Part shown: positions 23,770 through 36,310 of the stretch, in pieces
How positions within the stretch are numbered: position 1 is the stretch's first letter
Layout of the letters: each line of letters starts with the position of its first letter
From: Hyperoodon ampullatus
Taxonomy: Eukaryota > Chordata > Mammalia > Artiodactyla > Ziphiidae
NCBI GenBank assembly: GCA_949752795.1
Contig: OX457056.1
Span: forward strand, 90,914,942 to 90,978,941
Length of the DNA: 64,000 bases
Direction: 5' to 3'
The notes under the pieces: model-generated
What the model saw: only the letters and a program-made list of their open reading frames with translations
Told to the model about the DNA's origin: nothing
The model's database searches: none
Made by a program: the position numbers and the translations under genes

Positions 23770-24135
23770 AGAAATAACATTTGTTCCGCCTTCATCTCAC
23801 ATCTGGTCTACTGTAACAGCAACCTAATGCAACTCCCTATATATGCTGCACCCCTCTCTCTTCCCCCTTTTCTGTCCCCATCCCATGAAAAATGGAAGTC
23901 TAATGAATTCACCCCAACCACTGTCACAAAGGCCATCAATGACTTCCCATGTGTTTTACGTTTAAGACCAAAATCTATAAGACAGTCTTCAAGATTCCAC
24001 ATGGTCTGGCCCCTGCCAACCTTTGCAGCTCATTCCCATTACTGGCCCCATACCTCTCTGCTCCAGCCAAACTGGTCATATTTCCTCCCACCCCCCAGCA
24101 CATCATATCCCTTCTGCCCACCCACACGTTCCCAG
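23770..24135 (+). repeat. Ancient L2-like fragment
   Basis: CAATGACTTCCCATGTG, TTCAAGATTCCACATGGTCTGGCCCC and TCTCTGCTCCAGCCAAACTGG are hallmark segments of an old LINE-derived repeat. Confidence 0.65.
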
Positions 24136-24329
24136 AAATTGTTAACTATTTCTTCCTTCACATTTTGCTAAAGTCTCACTAGATCAGGGGAATCTTTAAA
24201 TTGAAATATGAAGGATTAAAAGAAGTTAGTTGGATAAAAAGTCTGAGTGTGTGTATGTGTATTTGGTTTATTTGGGGGGGTTCTTTGTGCACTTTACCTT
24301 ATCTGAGCCCCCTTTTACTCTACGATAAA

Positions 24330-24715
24330 AATGGCAATTTATCAACTGATGAATGGATAAACAAAATGTGGTATATTCATACAATGGAATATTACTCAGC
24401 CATGAAAAGTAATGAAGTCCCAATATATGCTACAAATGGAATAACCTTGGAAATATGGTAAGTGAAAGAAGACAGTCACAAAAGAACACCTATAGTATGA
24501 TTCCACATATATGAAATGTCCAGAAGAGGCAAATCCACAGAAACAGAAGTTAGATTATAGGTATGAGGTTTCCTTTTGGTGTGATAAAAATGTTCAACAA
24601 TTAAAAAGTGGTGATCATTGTACAACTCTGAATACACTAAAAACTACTGAATCAGACACTTTAAAAGGATGAATTTTATGGTGTGTGAATTATATCACAA
24701 TAAAGCTGTTATTTT
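24330..24715 (+). mobile_element. L1 3' end remnant
   Basis: ACTGATGAATGGATAAACAAAATG, ATGGAATATTACTCAGCCATGAAAAG and TATATCACAATAAAGCTGTTATTTTTT are the L1 ORF2 end and 3' terminus. Confidence 0.88.
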
Positions 24716-26094
24716 TTAAAAAGCAGCAATAATAATAGTTTTCCTCAGATTTTCAGGATAACACGAGATTTAATAAAAGTATGTGTATATGTGATTGTAC
24801 ATACACATACACACACACACACGCACATTTACAATATGTACTTAACACAATACCAGACCCATAAGTACTTCAATAAATGGTACGTATTATTTTAAGCAAA
24901 TAACACAGATTTTAACTGAAATTAGATGATTGCATAATTGTGCTTTTAGGGTTTGGCTTTTACTATTTTTGCAATCCAGGAAAAACATCTGAGCATTAAA
25001 AATTCTGTTTATGAATTTTTTTCACTGTGCAAAAATTCAAGTAAATTATGCAAATTTAATTTCTTAACACACTATATCTTATTCACATTTTAATTTATAA
25101 AACTGTGGTGAAAATAAGTCAATTTATTTCTTCTATGTCTGTGACAAAAACTGAATTCTTTGAAACACTAGCTCTCATAAAATCATGTATGCAAAATAAA
25201 TTCTATAAATTAGTATATTTATGAAAGGTAGTATATTGATAATAAATGCATCTGTGACCTTAAAGCATTGCAGATAAATGACTAGATAGATCTCAGTACT
25301 GAATCTTGCCTTGTCTTATCAATTTTAGGGAACTAAGCCAATCTTTAAAATGATAACGTCTTCACTACACAGCTGGTTTAACAGAATGTTCCTGATTCAG
25401 TTTTTAAAAGAAGTAATGCCTAAAACTGTTGGCACAAAGACAAAATCCTGAATTTAGGCCATATGAATGTCACTTCATTGTTGTTACTGAAAGAAATAAG
25501 CTCAACTATAATCAAACTTCAGCAGCACTGCATCAACATTCTGCCGGCTAAGCAGGCCTTGAAACCAGAGGGCCTCTAGCAATTAATATAAAATGTAGCT
25601 TTGAACATTAATACAAATCATGGCAAACATATCTTATAAACATGAAACATTATCACATTTAATGATAAAGAAATATAATATACACTGCTATTAAGTTGTT
25701 TTCAATAACAAAAATCAGATTTTTGTCTCTTTTTCCTTTTTTCTTTGGATAGGGGCAATATTTGAAATATATAACTTATTTAATGGAAAAATTACTTTCC
25801 ATTTCTGTTTTCTCCCTAAAAGCTATTAATAAATCAAGTTTTTCTCAGTTTTTCCCAAGGAATTCACTAAATAGAATATTGTAAAATGTTATTATTATTT
25901 TTTTAATCACTGGGTATCCTTTTATGCATTCCTGCTTCAGGAACTGTTCCCCTGAGAAACATCAGTAATATAATAATAATTACATAGTCTAAGAGGGCTA
26001 GTATATTTATGCTCCTGCCTTCTTTCCTATTATTAATCCATTCCAACAAAAATGACTGCAGCCCTAAGCTTTATCTTAGTTCCCTGCACATTTA

Positions 26095-26700
26095 CCAGAA
26101 GTCAACTAAGCATTAAGTATACAAAGAAGAACAAAACCACAATCAACCTATGCCCTCTAGGAGCTTACACTCAAGTAGCAGAGGAAGACATGAACAGCGT
26201 GCTAAGTGTAATGATACGGTAATGTTAAAGTGAAGAACAGAACTGGGGAAGCATTTAGTATCTGGCTGACTCAAGAAAGAGAGGGTCTTCAAACATGAAT
26301 AAGAATTCACTGTGAAGCAGACAAAGGGGTGAGGGGTAGGAGGTGAATTCTAGGCAAAGGCAAATATGAAGGCATAGCATGCTCCAGGAATTGGATGAGT
26401 ATGGCAAGAGAAGAGAATGACAAGGTGAGCAGGGGCTAGATGACGAAAAGCTTCATCACACAGGGGACAGGAAGACTGTGAAGTAAGGAGGGGAGAGACT
26501 CTAGGAGCAGGCATTTAGAAGGAACCCTTGGCAGCAATGGGAAAGATGCAGAGAGGACAAAAAAGAAGCAATGGCAATAACCCAGGTGATACTGAAGGCA
26601 GAGGGCTGAACTAGGCAGGTTAAGTGGCTGTGGAGCAGAAGGCAGGAGAGACTAAGGACGCTTTAGAAGGTAGAATGACAAGTCTTGGTGAATGAGGGCT
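26095..26700 (+). repeat. Ancient repeat, same family as 800-1050
   Basis: TATGCCCTCTAGGAGCTTACACTC, GGCAAAGGCAAATATGAAGGC and GGTGAGCAGGGGCTAGATGACG are segments of the shared old consensus in the same orientation. Confidence 0.55.
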
Positions 26701-26806
26701 GAGAGAGGGGTGTTCACTCACCCCTGGTTTCTGGCTCAGGGAGAATGTAGATGGCTGTACTACCTACCACCATGGGGAGCATCCTATCATTCAAAACTAA
26801 ACTCCA

Positions 26807-27017
26807 GGCTTCCCTGGTAGCACAGTGGTTGAAAGTCCACCTGCCGATGCAGGGGACACGGGTTTGTGCCCCGGTCCGGGAAGATCCCACGTGCTGCGGA
26901 GCGGCTGGGCCAGTGAGCCATGGCCGCTGAGCTTGCGCGTCCGGAGCCTGTGCTCCGCAACGGGAGAGACCACAGCGGTGAGAGGCCCACGTACCGCAAA
27001 AAAACAAACAAAAAAAC
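26807..27017 (+). mobile_element. CHR SINE, short type
   Basis: This full-length element carries several CpG-decay changes. The duplication CTAAACTCCA is at 26797-26806 and 27018-27027. Confidence 0.93.
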
Positions 27018-27074
27018 CTAAACTCCAATGAACTCCTTTCCTAAGTAAGTTTCTCCATCCCCTGTGGTTCAATA

Positions 27075-27275
27075 TGATTCCTTCCATCCCTGTACTCCCT
27101 CTGCCTGTTGTGTATACAAGAAATTTGGTAAGTCATAACGCATACTTCATTTAACTGCCTTACTGTGAACTTTTCATGTATATTCCCTCTGAGTAAACTA
27201 GATGTTCCTTATGATCAAACATCATGCCTATTTGTTACAGAACAGTATATGTTCAATAAACGTTGGCTGATTCAA
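27075..27275 (+). mobile_element. L2 LINE 3' end
   Basis: CTGAGTAAACTAGATGTTCCTTATGATC and TATATGTTCAATAAACGTTGGCTGA are the L2 3' terminus. Confidence 0.78.
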
Positions 27276-28389
27276 GTGTTGGTATCATGAAAACATCCCT
27301 AGGAAGAGACAGATAACCACTGTCCTTTTCTAGGGTCTTAAAAGTATTCTAATCCTCTGTCTCTCTTTTTAAATACAATAGGGCTAGGTGAAAGAAAAAA
27401 AAAAAAAAAGACATCCAGAGATGCTGGTGAAATAAAAACATTCTCCCACTTTCCAGGACTAGGGCGGACATGGTTAGGGCCTTACTGAACAGTGAGACTT
27501 GTCACTTCTTTTCAATATTAACCAATTGCTTTATAACTATAAAAACATCTTCAAGAGGTTTATACTATGAATGCCCAAGGGTGATGGGATACCCACAAAC
27601 TGAATCATTATTTCACTAACAGCTAACAACAAAGGCTTTACAAACATCGGTTTTGGGTTCACTCTTGGATTCAGGGAATATGACTACATGAGATTTGGCT
27701 GTGGCTGGTTACAGGGTTCAGGCAATGACATGTAGAAATGTTTAAATGGTCACAAAACAAAGTAACCATAGAGTTCACAAGCATCTAAACAAACTAAGTT
27801 TTTACAGGACAAGCTGCTGTGATATAATCTAAATACACTGTTCCTCTATAAGAACCCATTTATAGCTTCATTCTCACTATAAAACCGTCTTTCTATTTTT
27901 AAAAAAGTACATGGTGAGGATGGGGGAAGGAGGGAGAAGAAGAGGGAAAGGGAAAAAAATGATTAGAAACTAGAGTCTAGTTTATTTTAGTAAAAATATA
28001 TTCTATAGTATCCTTTTAAGTAGTAAAAGTATTTAATTTAAATTAGTCATGATTATAATTCTCCCACTATTTTAACTATGTATATTCACTTAGAAACTTT
28101 CCTCATACTAAGATAATTTTCTGCCATCTGGCACAACAATATCTCCATATGGAAGCATTACTTACAAATCAAAAATAAAAGAAAAACAGAGATTGTAAAT
28201 GCGGTACACTTGGCATAATACAAATCTCCTCAAATTATATTCTATAAAGTTTTAAGAGGTTCCCCCCATATCAACATTTGCTCTTTTATATTATTTGATT
28301 ACAAAACAAAACTCCATCAAATATTTTGGTTAGAGAGTTAGCAGGAAAAAAGTAAATTTAGTCTCTCATATTTTATTCATTAGTTTGTT

Positions 28390-28505
28390 CAGGCAGCGGC
28401 AGCACAGTTGGGAGCAAGAACAACTGGGTTCTAATTCCAGTTCTTTGCCACCATATGACCTTGGAAAAGTCACAGTTTTTCTATACTTCAATTTTCTTTG
28501 GGCCA
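28390..28505 (+). mobile_element. MIR SINE remnant
   Basis: CTGGGTTCTAATTCCAGTTCTTTGCC and ATATGACCTTGGAAAAGTCAC follow MIR consensus order. Confidence 0.75.
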
Positions 28506-29296
28506 AACAAACATTATAGCAGAATCTTTGCTTGCTTACTTCATTAGTCTGGTATCATTTTATTAAGGTAATTTTCACATAAAAAAGAAAGAAAAGAATA
28601 GAAAAACAAACTATGGTGAGAAATACCTTCCAGAAGTGTTTTGAGAGCTTCAGAGAAAAGTGCCATTGGAAATCACTGGGAAGACTGAACAAAATCAGTG
28701 TTTCTGCCAAATCCACATATTAGGAAAGGAGTTAATAAGAGCTCAATGATATTAGTTGTAATGACTTAACTGTGAACTCTGAAATACAAGTACATCATCC
28801 TGAATGCTCTTTATCAGAAAATTCACTACCTATGAAAATTATTCAATGTAACTTCAATTATAGGACTAGGGGAAAATTACAATCATTATATTACACTATC
28901 TGATGCCTTAAGATAGCTGATGTTGCTTCAAACATTTTGTGCTAACAGAACTATGGAAGAGTACTGGTATCCGATAATCCTGCAGACAGAGATCAGAGTC
29001 TATTTGTCATCTTTTTTCCCCATTTTTGACCAATGGAGAGAAACTTTGCCAGAATGACACAAATTAACAAGAAAAGCCAAGGCTGGTCAAAGAATATTTG
29101 ACTACCCATACTACAACTGCCCAGTGTGTGCACATCTAGGTTTTTCTATCTATCTTACTGATTACTATTCAAGAAAGTATTCTTCATGTTATTTTCAACA
29201 GCTTTAATTCTATTTGAATTGGGCTAAGGAATTAGCATGCAAGGAATGGCAATGATCATACCTCAGCATTTCTCCTGTTTAGGCAAATATACTTAC

Positions 29297-29348
29297 AGCT
29301 GCTGCTCCAGGACTTTAACAAGGACTTTATGCTAATTTCAAAAAACAT
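29297..29348 (-). CDS. FRYL: FRYL alternative N-terminal exon, FRY-like (may extend to 29383)
   Basis: Minus-strand reading gives MFFEISIKSLLKSWSSS plus one base, then a perfect GTAAGT donor (29296-29291). This closely matches the first coding exon of the paralogue FRY (DSGFFEISIKYLLKSWS, from memory), so I assign it to FRYL. It ends in phase 1, and the acceptor at 7901 accepts phase 1, so splicing to that exon keeps the frame through to the canonical Met. Two readings of the 5' side are possible. It may be a first exon starting at ATG 29348, but that start context is weak (T at -3, T at +4). Or it may be an internal exon starting at 29383 after TGTTGCAG; that gives 87 bases, phase 1 at both ends, and adds ASWDTLLSLQDS. 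The frame stays open upstream to a TAG at 29523-29525. A GCA/GCT-rich tract lies at about 29381-29412. No transcript evidence is available here. Confidence 0.7.
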
Positions 29349-32300
29349 AGAATCCTGTAGACTCAACAGTGTGTCCCAACTGGCTGCAACAGCAGCAGTA
29401 GCAGCAGCAATGGATTTGTTGATCTCTCTCCGAGCTGCTGTCCCTTCTGCTCTCACAGGCAGCAGAGTTTTGGCCCACAGTGCCTCGGCTTCATTACCAT
29501 GCAGTCTCGCAGTGACGCACAACTATAGTGGAAACGCTGCTGAATGCAGATGAACTATCCAGCTGAATAAAAGCTTACAAGTTTATCACGAGTGCCCTGA
29601 AGGACACCCTCACCTTTCTTGCTGTAGATATACACGTGGCCGCAATCATCAGCTCTGTTTATGTCCCTGTTATCAGTTTTGACGCTGCTTTCAGTGTAGT
29701 CACTACTGCTAGTAAACAGACAAGGGTAGAGCTCTGCCCTTGGATGCCAACTTTTCTCACTAGCTGAGAGCCTTTGAAATAAGAAATGAATTTGGATCTA
29801 GCATAAGGTCTTTAAGGCTCTTCCTGTAATAGCTGACCCCCTCCCCCACCAAAAAAACATCGGTGGTATTTATCCCACTCCAACCAGTGTTCTCTAGGTG
29901 ATTCTAGTAGTAAATTCTCTCCACTCCTCTACACACCCAGGCAGTAAGCAGTGACTTTCTCAGCGTGCTCATGATGATGCAGAGTCCACTGCCTCACTTA
30001 ACCCATCGGAGAAAATGCTGGCTAATGGAATGAAAGGATGATGTAATGAACACCGTGGCTGAGCTTCCATCAGCCTCTAAAACTGCTCAGCTCAGGACAA
30101 AGTTTCGTCTGCTACAGGCAACTTATTCAAAAGCGAGAACTCTATTTAAATAATGGGATTATTTCAAAACATAGGGTCTTCTATTTTTAACATAGCACGT
30201 AATTCCCCTGAAAATCTTATAGTCAGATATCAATGAATAGCAAGAAATCCTCTGGCCAAATAAAATGCACGTTTTAAAAACTTTATCCTATAAAAGATAT
30301 TTTAAAATGGAAAACTGACACTATTGAAAGCCTGACTGCTCTTCAAAAAGTAGAAAAATTCTAAAATCAAACCTGACAAATAATATTTTATGTTCATATC
30401 TGAAGAAAAATGTCTTGACCTCACAATTAGTTTACTGTGACTTTGAAGGTCAGTGGGGGGGGAGTGTTTTTCCATATGTGGCAATACATTTGTATTGATC
30501 CACCTATATTTTTTATCCTTTAAATACCACAAGAAATAAGTAAATTCAGTGATCAAAGTCATAACTGAATAGACTAATTCATAGCCAAATGGCTAGGTGC
30601 TGTATTAAAAGCTAAAAGAATATCCTTCTACGCACAAGTATCATACACCAAGGGATAAAGATAATCATATTCATTAAGACACATTCAGTGGTAATAGCAG
30701 TATTGAGAGTGTCATTTAAAGCTTGTATTTTTCTTCAGAGTAGTCCAGGAACTCTGGAATAAGTCTGTGGCCATTACTACCCCTGAACAGGTCCAAAATC
30801 TAAATTTAAACCAGGGCCACAAAGGCTAACCAGGCAGAACTCCAATACCACAATACTGTTGTTTGGCCACATCTTGATCAGAGACATCTCAGGATCAGGT
30901 AAGAGCAAGGTTTCCCCCCGCCTAATGGAACACAAATGCCTCATGAAGTTGCGTGAATAAAGGGTATTCCACAGTCCAAAAACACTGCCTACTACATCCA
31001 TTCTTGTACATTAACAACATATGTCAACAAACAAAAGGCTCTCGGTTATATACAAACCAGTTCAATTTCTTTTAGTTAAATTATTCCCCAAAGTGATTTG
31101 ACAATACAATCCTCTTTTCATCAAACAGCTGTTAACAGATTCAGGAAATAAGCTGATCTAGACCCAAAGAGACTACACCAGTAAATGCCAAGACTCAGAA
31201 TCAAACCATGTCAGCAGGCAGACAAGTTAGCAGGCATACACACAGATATTTTACCATAGTTTTTCTACCCCTACTGAGCTAATAAGACTTTTAGTCTCAC
31301 ACAAATCTTGAAAACTACTTAATACTATTTGACTATAATGTCCCACCAAAGTAACCAGGGTTCATTCTTAGTAACCTTTATAAACTGTAACAAGCAAAAC
31401 CAACTGTCATACAGAATGTCAGAGTAGGATACATTTTTTAAGGAATGGGGGTTAAATAATAGGTGATTTTCTCACAACCTTAAAAAAGGATTTTCTTCTG
31501 CTGAAGTTTTGTGTACATGGATCTAAAAGAATAAACCAGAACCTAAAGTTTCTCTTATACCTAATGAGTCTGTTACTATGTGTATACAGCCAAAGCAAAT
31601 CAAGTTTCTTGGAGACACAGATGCATAAAAATTAATTTCAGAGCTTATCTTGGAAGTTCCATTTACACTAGGACTTCCTTGTAGACAGAGGGTGAGTGAA
31701 AATTGTGTTTTCCATTTATACGGAGAATAATTCAACAGGCCCATGTGGGCAGAGCCTGGGTTCTGAGCTTTATCCTGAAATGTAAAAAATAAAGTAAGTA
31801 GCATTATTATTCCAACTCTTAATCACAACTAACAAACATTAATGGATTAAATATCTCCTTTCTAACCCTTGCCAAACATTCATCACCCAAATCGCTGAAG
31901 TAGTAACTAGGAGAACTACATACGCACCCAACAATTCTTTTAGAAGACTGGGGCAGAGTCCCACTGTATTCCAAATGCTTTCTCAAGCCCTCAACTACTA
32001 AGCAGATTTTTTAATTACACAAATAATAATACTCATATCATTCTTCAAGTGATCTCTCTATGCTTAACCTAGCAATTAATCACAGAAACAAACACATAGC
32101 CTAAAGATCTTGCAAGCTTGACAAAAAGCCAGTCAAAATGTCAGTCTTCTTTATTCTTTCTATACATTCAGAATTCTCCAAGTTGCAACATTCATATATA
32201 TTTTTTTGTCTCATCACCATAAAAAGATAGCAGCACAAATCATTTCTCGATGGCATATCCTGGGCAAAGCAGAAAAATCTACTTTGTATAATTTCCTTCA

Positions 32301-32507
32301 ACAACTCCTCTCCACCTTTCAGACTGTAATATTGAAGAATGCTTTCAAAACGATAAGATTTAGAACATTTTAAAGAAATACACAGTTTCAATATTATCAG
32401 CCTTTGCTGAGGTCCTCTTGGCATGGGCCAGAGACTGTGAAGCACTGGGTACAAAAGATGACCGTGCCAGTCCCCTTGACCCCAGGAAATTAGAAAGTAG
32501 GTGTCCT

Positions 32508-32787
32508 GGGGCTTCCCTGGTGGCGCAGTGGTTGAGAATCTGCCTGCCAATGCAGGGGACACGGGTTCGAGCCCTGGTCTGGGAAGATCCCACATGCCGC
32601 AGAGCAGCTGGCCCCGTGAGCCACAATTACTGAGCCTGCGTGTCTGGAGCCTGTGCTCTGAAACAAGAGAGGCCGCAATAGTGAGAGGCCCGTGCAGTGC
32701 GATGAGGAGTGGCCCCCACTTGCCACAACTAGAGAAAGCCCTCGCACAGAAACAAAGACCCAACACAGCCAAAAATAAATAAATAAA

Positions 32788-32818
<31 letters not shown>
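32508..32818 (+). mobile_element. CHR SINE, long type
   Basis: The full-length long body has an AAATA and poly(A) tail. The 16-base duplication AGAAAGTAGGTGTCCT is exact at 32492-32507 and 32819-32834. Confidence 0.95.
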
Positions 32819-32819
<1 letters not shown>

Positions 32820-34249
32820 GAAAGTAGGTGTCCTTTTTTCTTTTAATCAATTTCCATTTAATTCTATGCCCTTTTCACTGGCATTTTAAGGATTCATGGA
32901 ATTGGTTACTTGCTTTACATTTCTAAGTAGAGGATAGACAGAGGTACATCCTAGTAAACCAAGAGAACGTGTACCAGGAAAACTTCTCAGAAAATCCTAC
33001 AAAAATATTGCCATTTAGATATGTTCTAAATGGATCCAAACAAAATGTTCTTTAATAAAAAATGAAGTTTGGATTTAAATGACTATATCATACAATATAA
33101 CCTAATAGAATTTAATGTTCCACCAACCCAAAAGGAAATAAAAGTCTTCAATTATTAACATTCTTAGGAAGTGTACAAATATAATGGATCATTCCTTATA
33201 TTAACACCTTTTAAAATATCTAGAAATTATTAAACTGGTATCCAAACAACCATATTATAGAAAAAATAGAAACTTGGCAAATTTTTCTACATAAAATATC
33301 AAAAATCCTATCACTCCTAGAGCCTTTCACAGTCCCCATACATTTCAGCCTCTTCAGAAAGTCCTCATCTCTTCTGGAGTTTAGAAAAGAGATAAAAAAG
33401 CTTTAGGTATGGAAGGAAAGATGCTCTCAGGTCTATTAGGTATTAACACCACACACGAAATGCAAAAAAGAAAAAACAGAAAAGGCTGTAAAAATCACTT
33501 CATATTCTGTTTTGTTGTATTAAATAATACACCAAAAAATTAACAATAATCATCTATAATTATAACAGTAGTTAACATTTACTTTTTAGTGCACTTAATT
33601 CTACTTTCTTCTTTCTCTATTTCCCAAATTTTCTACCATGAATTTGATTTAACATTTTAAAACTTCATTACAAAAAGAAAGCAGAGCTCCTTGGAGAAAT
33701 GACTGATTCTAGGGCTAGAGCATGGAACACACAAGATAAGCCTGGAACATCTTGTAGGGCCAGAAAGTGAGAAAGAGCTAAAAACACAAAATAATGTGGG
33801 TATGTCAAAGGGATATTGGAGCCAAGTGATAGAACTGCCAACAGTCAAAGCTAACACTCTGAGCAACAAAATAAACAATGTAGTTTTGGAATACAATCCA
33901 AAGTATAAGGTAAATAGCCACTGAGTCTATACTTATATAAACAAATGATTAAATAAAAGAGAAGAGACAACTCTCACACTATACAAAAGAGTTAACCTAG
34001 CAGGCTTGACTGATAGTCTTTGAAAGGCCTGCTTACAAGATTGGCCCTTGGCTAGCATCCAAGAGCTTAAATTTTAAGAGGGGCCCACCATTCCCATGAT
34101 AAGAGTGGCTCACCATAACTAAACTGCTGGTACAAACAATATAGTTTACACTGAACAACTGCTTTCCCTTCAGGGAATCTAAATCTGGGTATGTGCCATG
34201 TCATCAGCCCCAATAAAAATCCTGGGATCTGAGTCTCTAATGAGCTTCC

Positions 34250-35400
34250 TTTCTATGAGGAGAAAATAGAAGACCTAAAAATAGACTCAAACAGAACTTT
34301 GAGAGATAAAACACCTAAAACAATAAATTTAATGGGTGGGACCAAGAAAAGATTAGATTCTGAGGAAGAAAAGACCAGTGAACTTGGAGAAATGGAAATA
34401 GTAACTCTCCAAAGTGAAGTCCAGATGATAAAACAAAGCGAAAAAAATGCAGAAAGCCTCAGAGACCTTTGGAACAACATCAAATAGTCTAATATATGTT
34501 GGAATATGCCAAGGCATACCATACACAAACTGCTGAAAACCAACGACAAAGAGAAAAATCTCAAAAGCAGTTGAAGAAAATGATAAATGATAAGTTACAT
34601 ACAGAGGAACAAAGATAAAAATGAACACAGATGTTTCATCTTTGTTGCCACTCATGGGATTTCTCTAGGTGAGCGGGGGCTACTCTTCATTGCGGTGCGC
34701 AGGCTTCTCATTGCGGTGGCTTCTCTTGTTGTGGAGCACGGGCTCTAGGCACACGTGCTTCAGTAGTTGTGGCATGTGGGCTCAGCAGTTGTGGCACACA
34801 GGCTCAGTAGCTGTGGCTCGCAGGCTCTAGAGAGCAGACTCAGTAGTTCTGGCCCACGGGCTTAGTTGCTCCACGGTATGTGGGATCCTCCCCAACCAGG
34901 GCTCGAACCTGGGTCCCCTGCATTGGCAGACAGATACTTATCTACTGCACCACCAAGGAAGTCCCAGGAAAAGACCTTTTATTTCTCGTTTTAAATTTTC
35001 TTTACGATAACTGACTGCTTAAAGCAAAAGTGCTTAACAATGTACTATCAGGTTTATAATGCATGTAGAAATAAAACAGTTGACTACAGTAGCAGAAAGG
35101 ATGGAGAGGAGAAACAGAAGTATAAAGTTTCAAGTCCCTACATCCTACATAAAATATTATGCTATTATTTGAAAGTAGACTGTAAGTTGAAATTCACTTT
35201 GTAAACTCCAGAGCAACTAATTTTTAAAAGAGAGAGATAATAAGCCAATAGCAGAATAAATTAGAATACTAAAAAATATACAACTAATCCAAAAGAAGGC
35301 AAAGGAGGAAGGGAAAACAGATGGGACAAATAGGAAACAACCGCAAGATAGATTTAAACCCAACCAAGTCACTAGTTAAATATAAATGGTCTAAACATGG
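34250..35400 (+). mobile_element. Ancient L1 ORF1-region fragment, split by a SINE
   Basis: Sequence such as AGCCTCAGAGACCTTTGGAACAACATCAAA and AACTGCTGAAAACCAACGACAAAGAG matches the coiled-coil and nucleic-acid-binding part of L1 (or HAL1) ORF1. After the antisense SINE at 34657-34965 it continues to TAGATTTAAACCCAACCAAGTCA and TAAATGGTCTAAACATG, the stretch between ORF1 and ORF2. Frames are broken. Confidence 0.72.
34657..34965 (-). mobile_element. CHR SINE, long type, antisense, tail missing
   Basis: The reverse complement of the long CHR body ends CACCAAGGAAGTCCC at 34965. The A-tail and final segment expected on the left are absent; it begins at GGGATTTCTCTAGGTG. No duplication was found. 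It sits inside the L1 ORF1-like fragment at 34250-35400. Confidence 0.88.
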
Positions 35401-35544
35401 TATGGGAGCATCATGTCAGGTACAAAAAGGATAATTTAGTGAATAAAACAAAGCTTTGTGACCTTGGGAAGGTTAGGATCCAATGGTGGTGATAAAGAGT
35501 GTGTGGTATGTGTGGGTGTGTGTCCCCACAAACATCCATCCAAA

Positions 35545-36310
35545 TATAAACTAAGCAGTTGTGATTTAGTGCTGTGAAGGCAATAAAGCGGGTACAGTGA
35601 CAGAGAAAACCAGAGGAGGCCCTGCTGAGTTAGGGTGATCAGGGATGGCCACTCTGAGGGAACAATATCAAATCTGAAATCTGTTTAGCAGTGGATCTTC
35701 TTCTGAAGAATGAATCTTTATGCTTAATCCCCAATAGGAAAACAGACTGAAATCAAAGTAACCCTGGCTGACCAGGGTTAGAGCACCAGAGTCCTACCCA
35801 CTTGCCTGAGGAGATTCTCAAAGAATCCTTGAAATACCCATAGGGCCCCAAGAAATATTGAGGTCAGTAATTGGATGCTATAGAAGAGTTCTGAGCAGGA
35901 ACAAGGTCAGACAGACCAACCTGATTGGTGATGTGGAGAACGGACTTTAGGAGAACACAATGAAAGTCCATGGACTATCTAAATTGCTGAGGTGAGAGAT
36001 AAGGACTAAAAAGATAAATAGTATACATACTTAGAATGCAACAGAAAAGGGCAAAAAAAGATGGGAATAGGAAGACAGATTCCATTTTTTCCTAATAGAT
36101 ACTTCTTGATGTATCTTGTGACTGACAGTATAGGGAAAAAAAAAAAGCGGTAAAGCTGAAACACTCAAAAGTGACCCCTAGGCTTAGGTGACTGTGTGGA
36201 CAGTGGTATTAACCATGGACTAGCCAGGTGTGGGTCACATCAAGAAGGGCTTGGACAACATAAATCTAAAGTACAAAAGGGATGTCAGAACTAGAGATAA
36301 GAGGAGGACA
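35545..36310 (+). repeat. Ancient repeat, same family as 800-1050
   Basis: GTGCTGTGAAGGCAATAAAG, GATTGGTGATGTGGAGAACGG, AGTGACCCCTAGGCTTAGG and AAGAAGGGCTTGGACAACAT follow the order of the shared consensus. A segment at about 35715-35870 is foreign to it and unrecognised. Confidence 0.5.

Noticed and set aside
30143..30152. TATTTAAATA as a TATA box for the FRY-like exon
   Set aside because: It is about 800 bases from the exon and such AT-rich palindromes are frequent here. No initiator or other support.
32101..32850. Minus-strand open frame of 249 codons, the longest non-L1 frame
   Set aside because: Its first third is the reverse of a CHR SINE and its A-tail. The remainder reads into unrelated intron sequence with no known domain.
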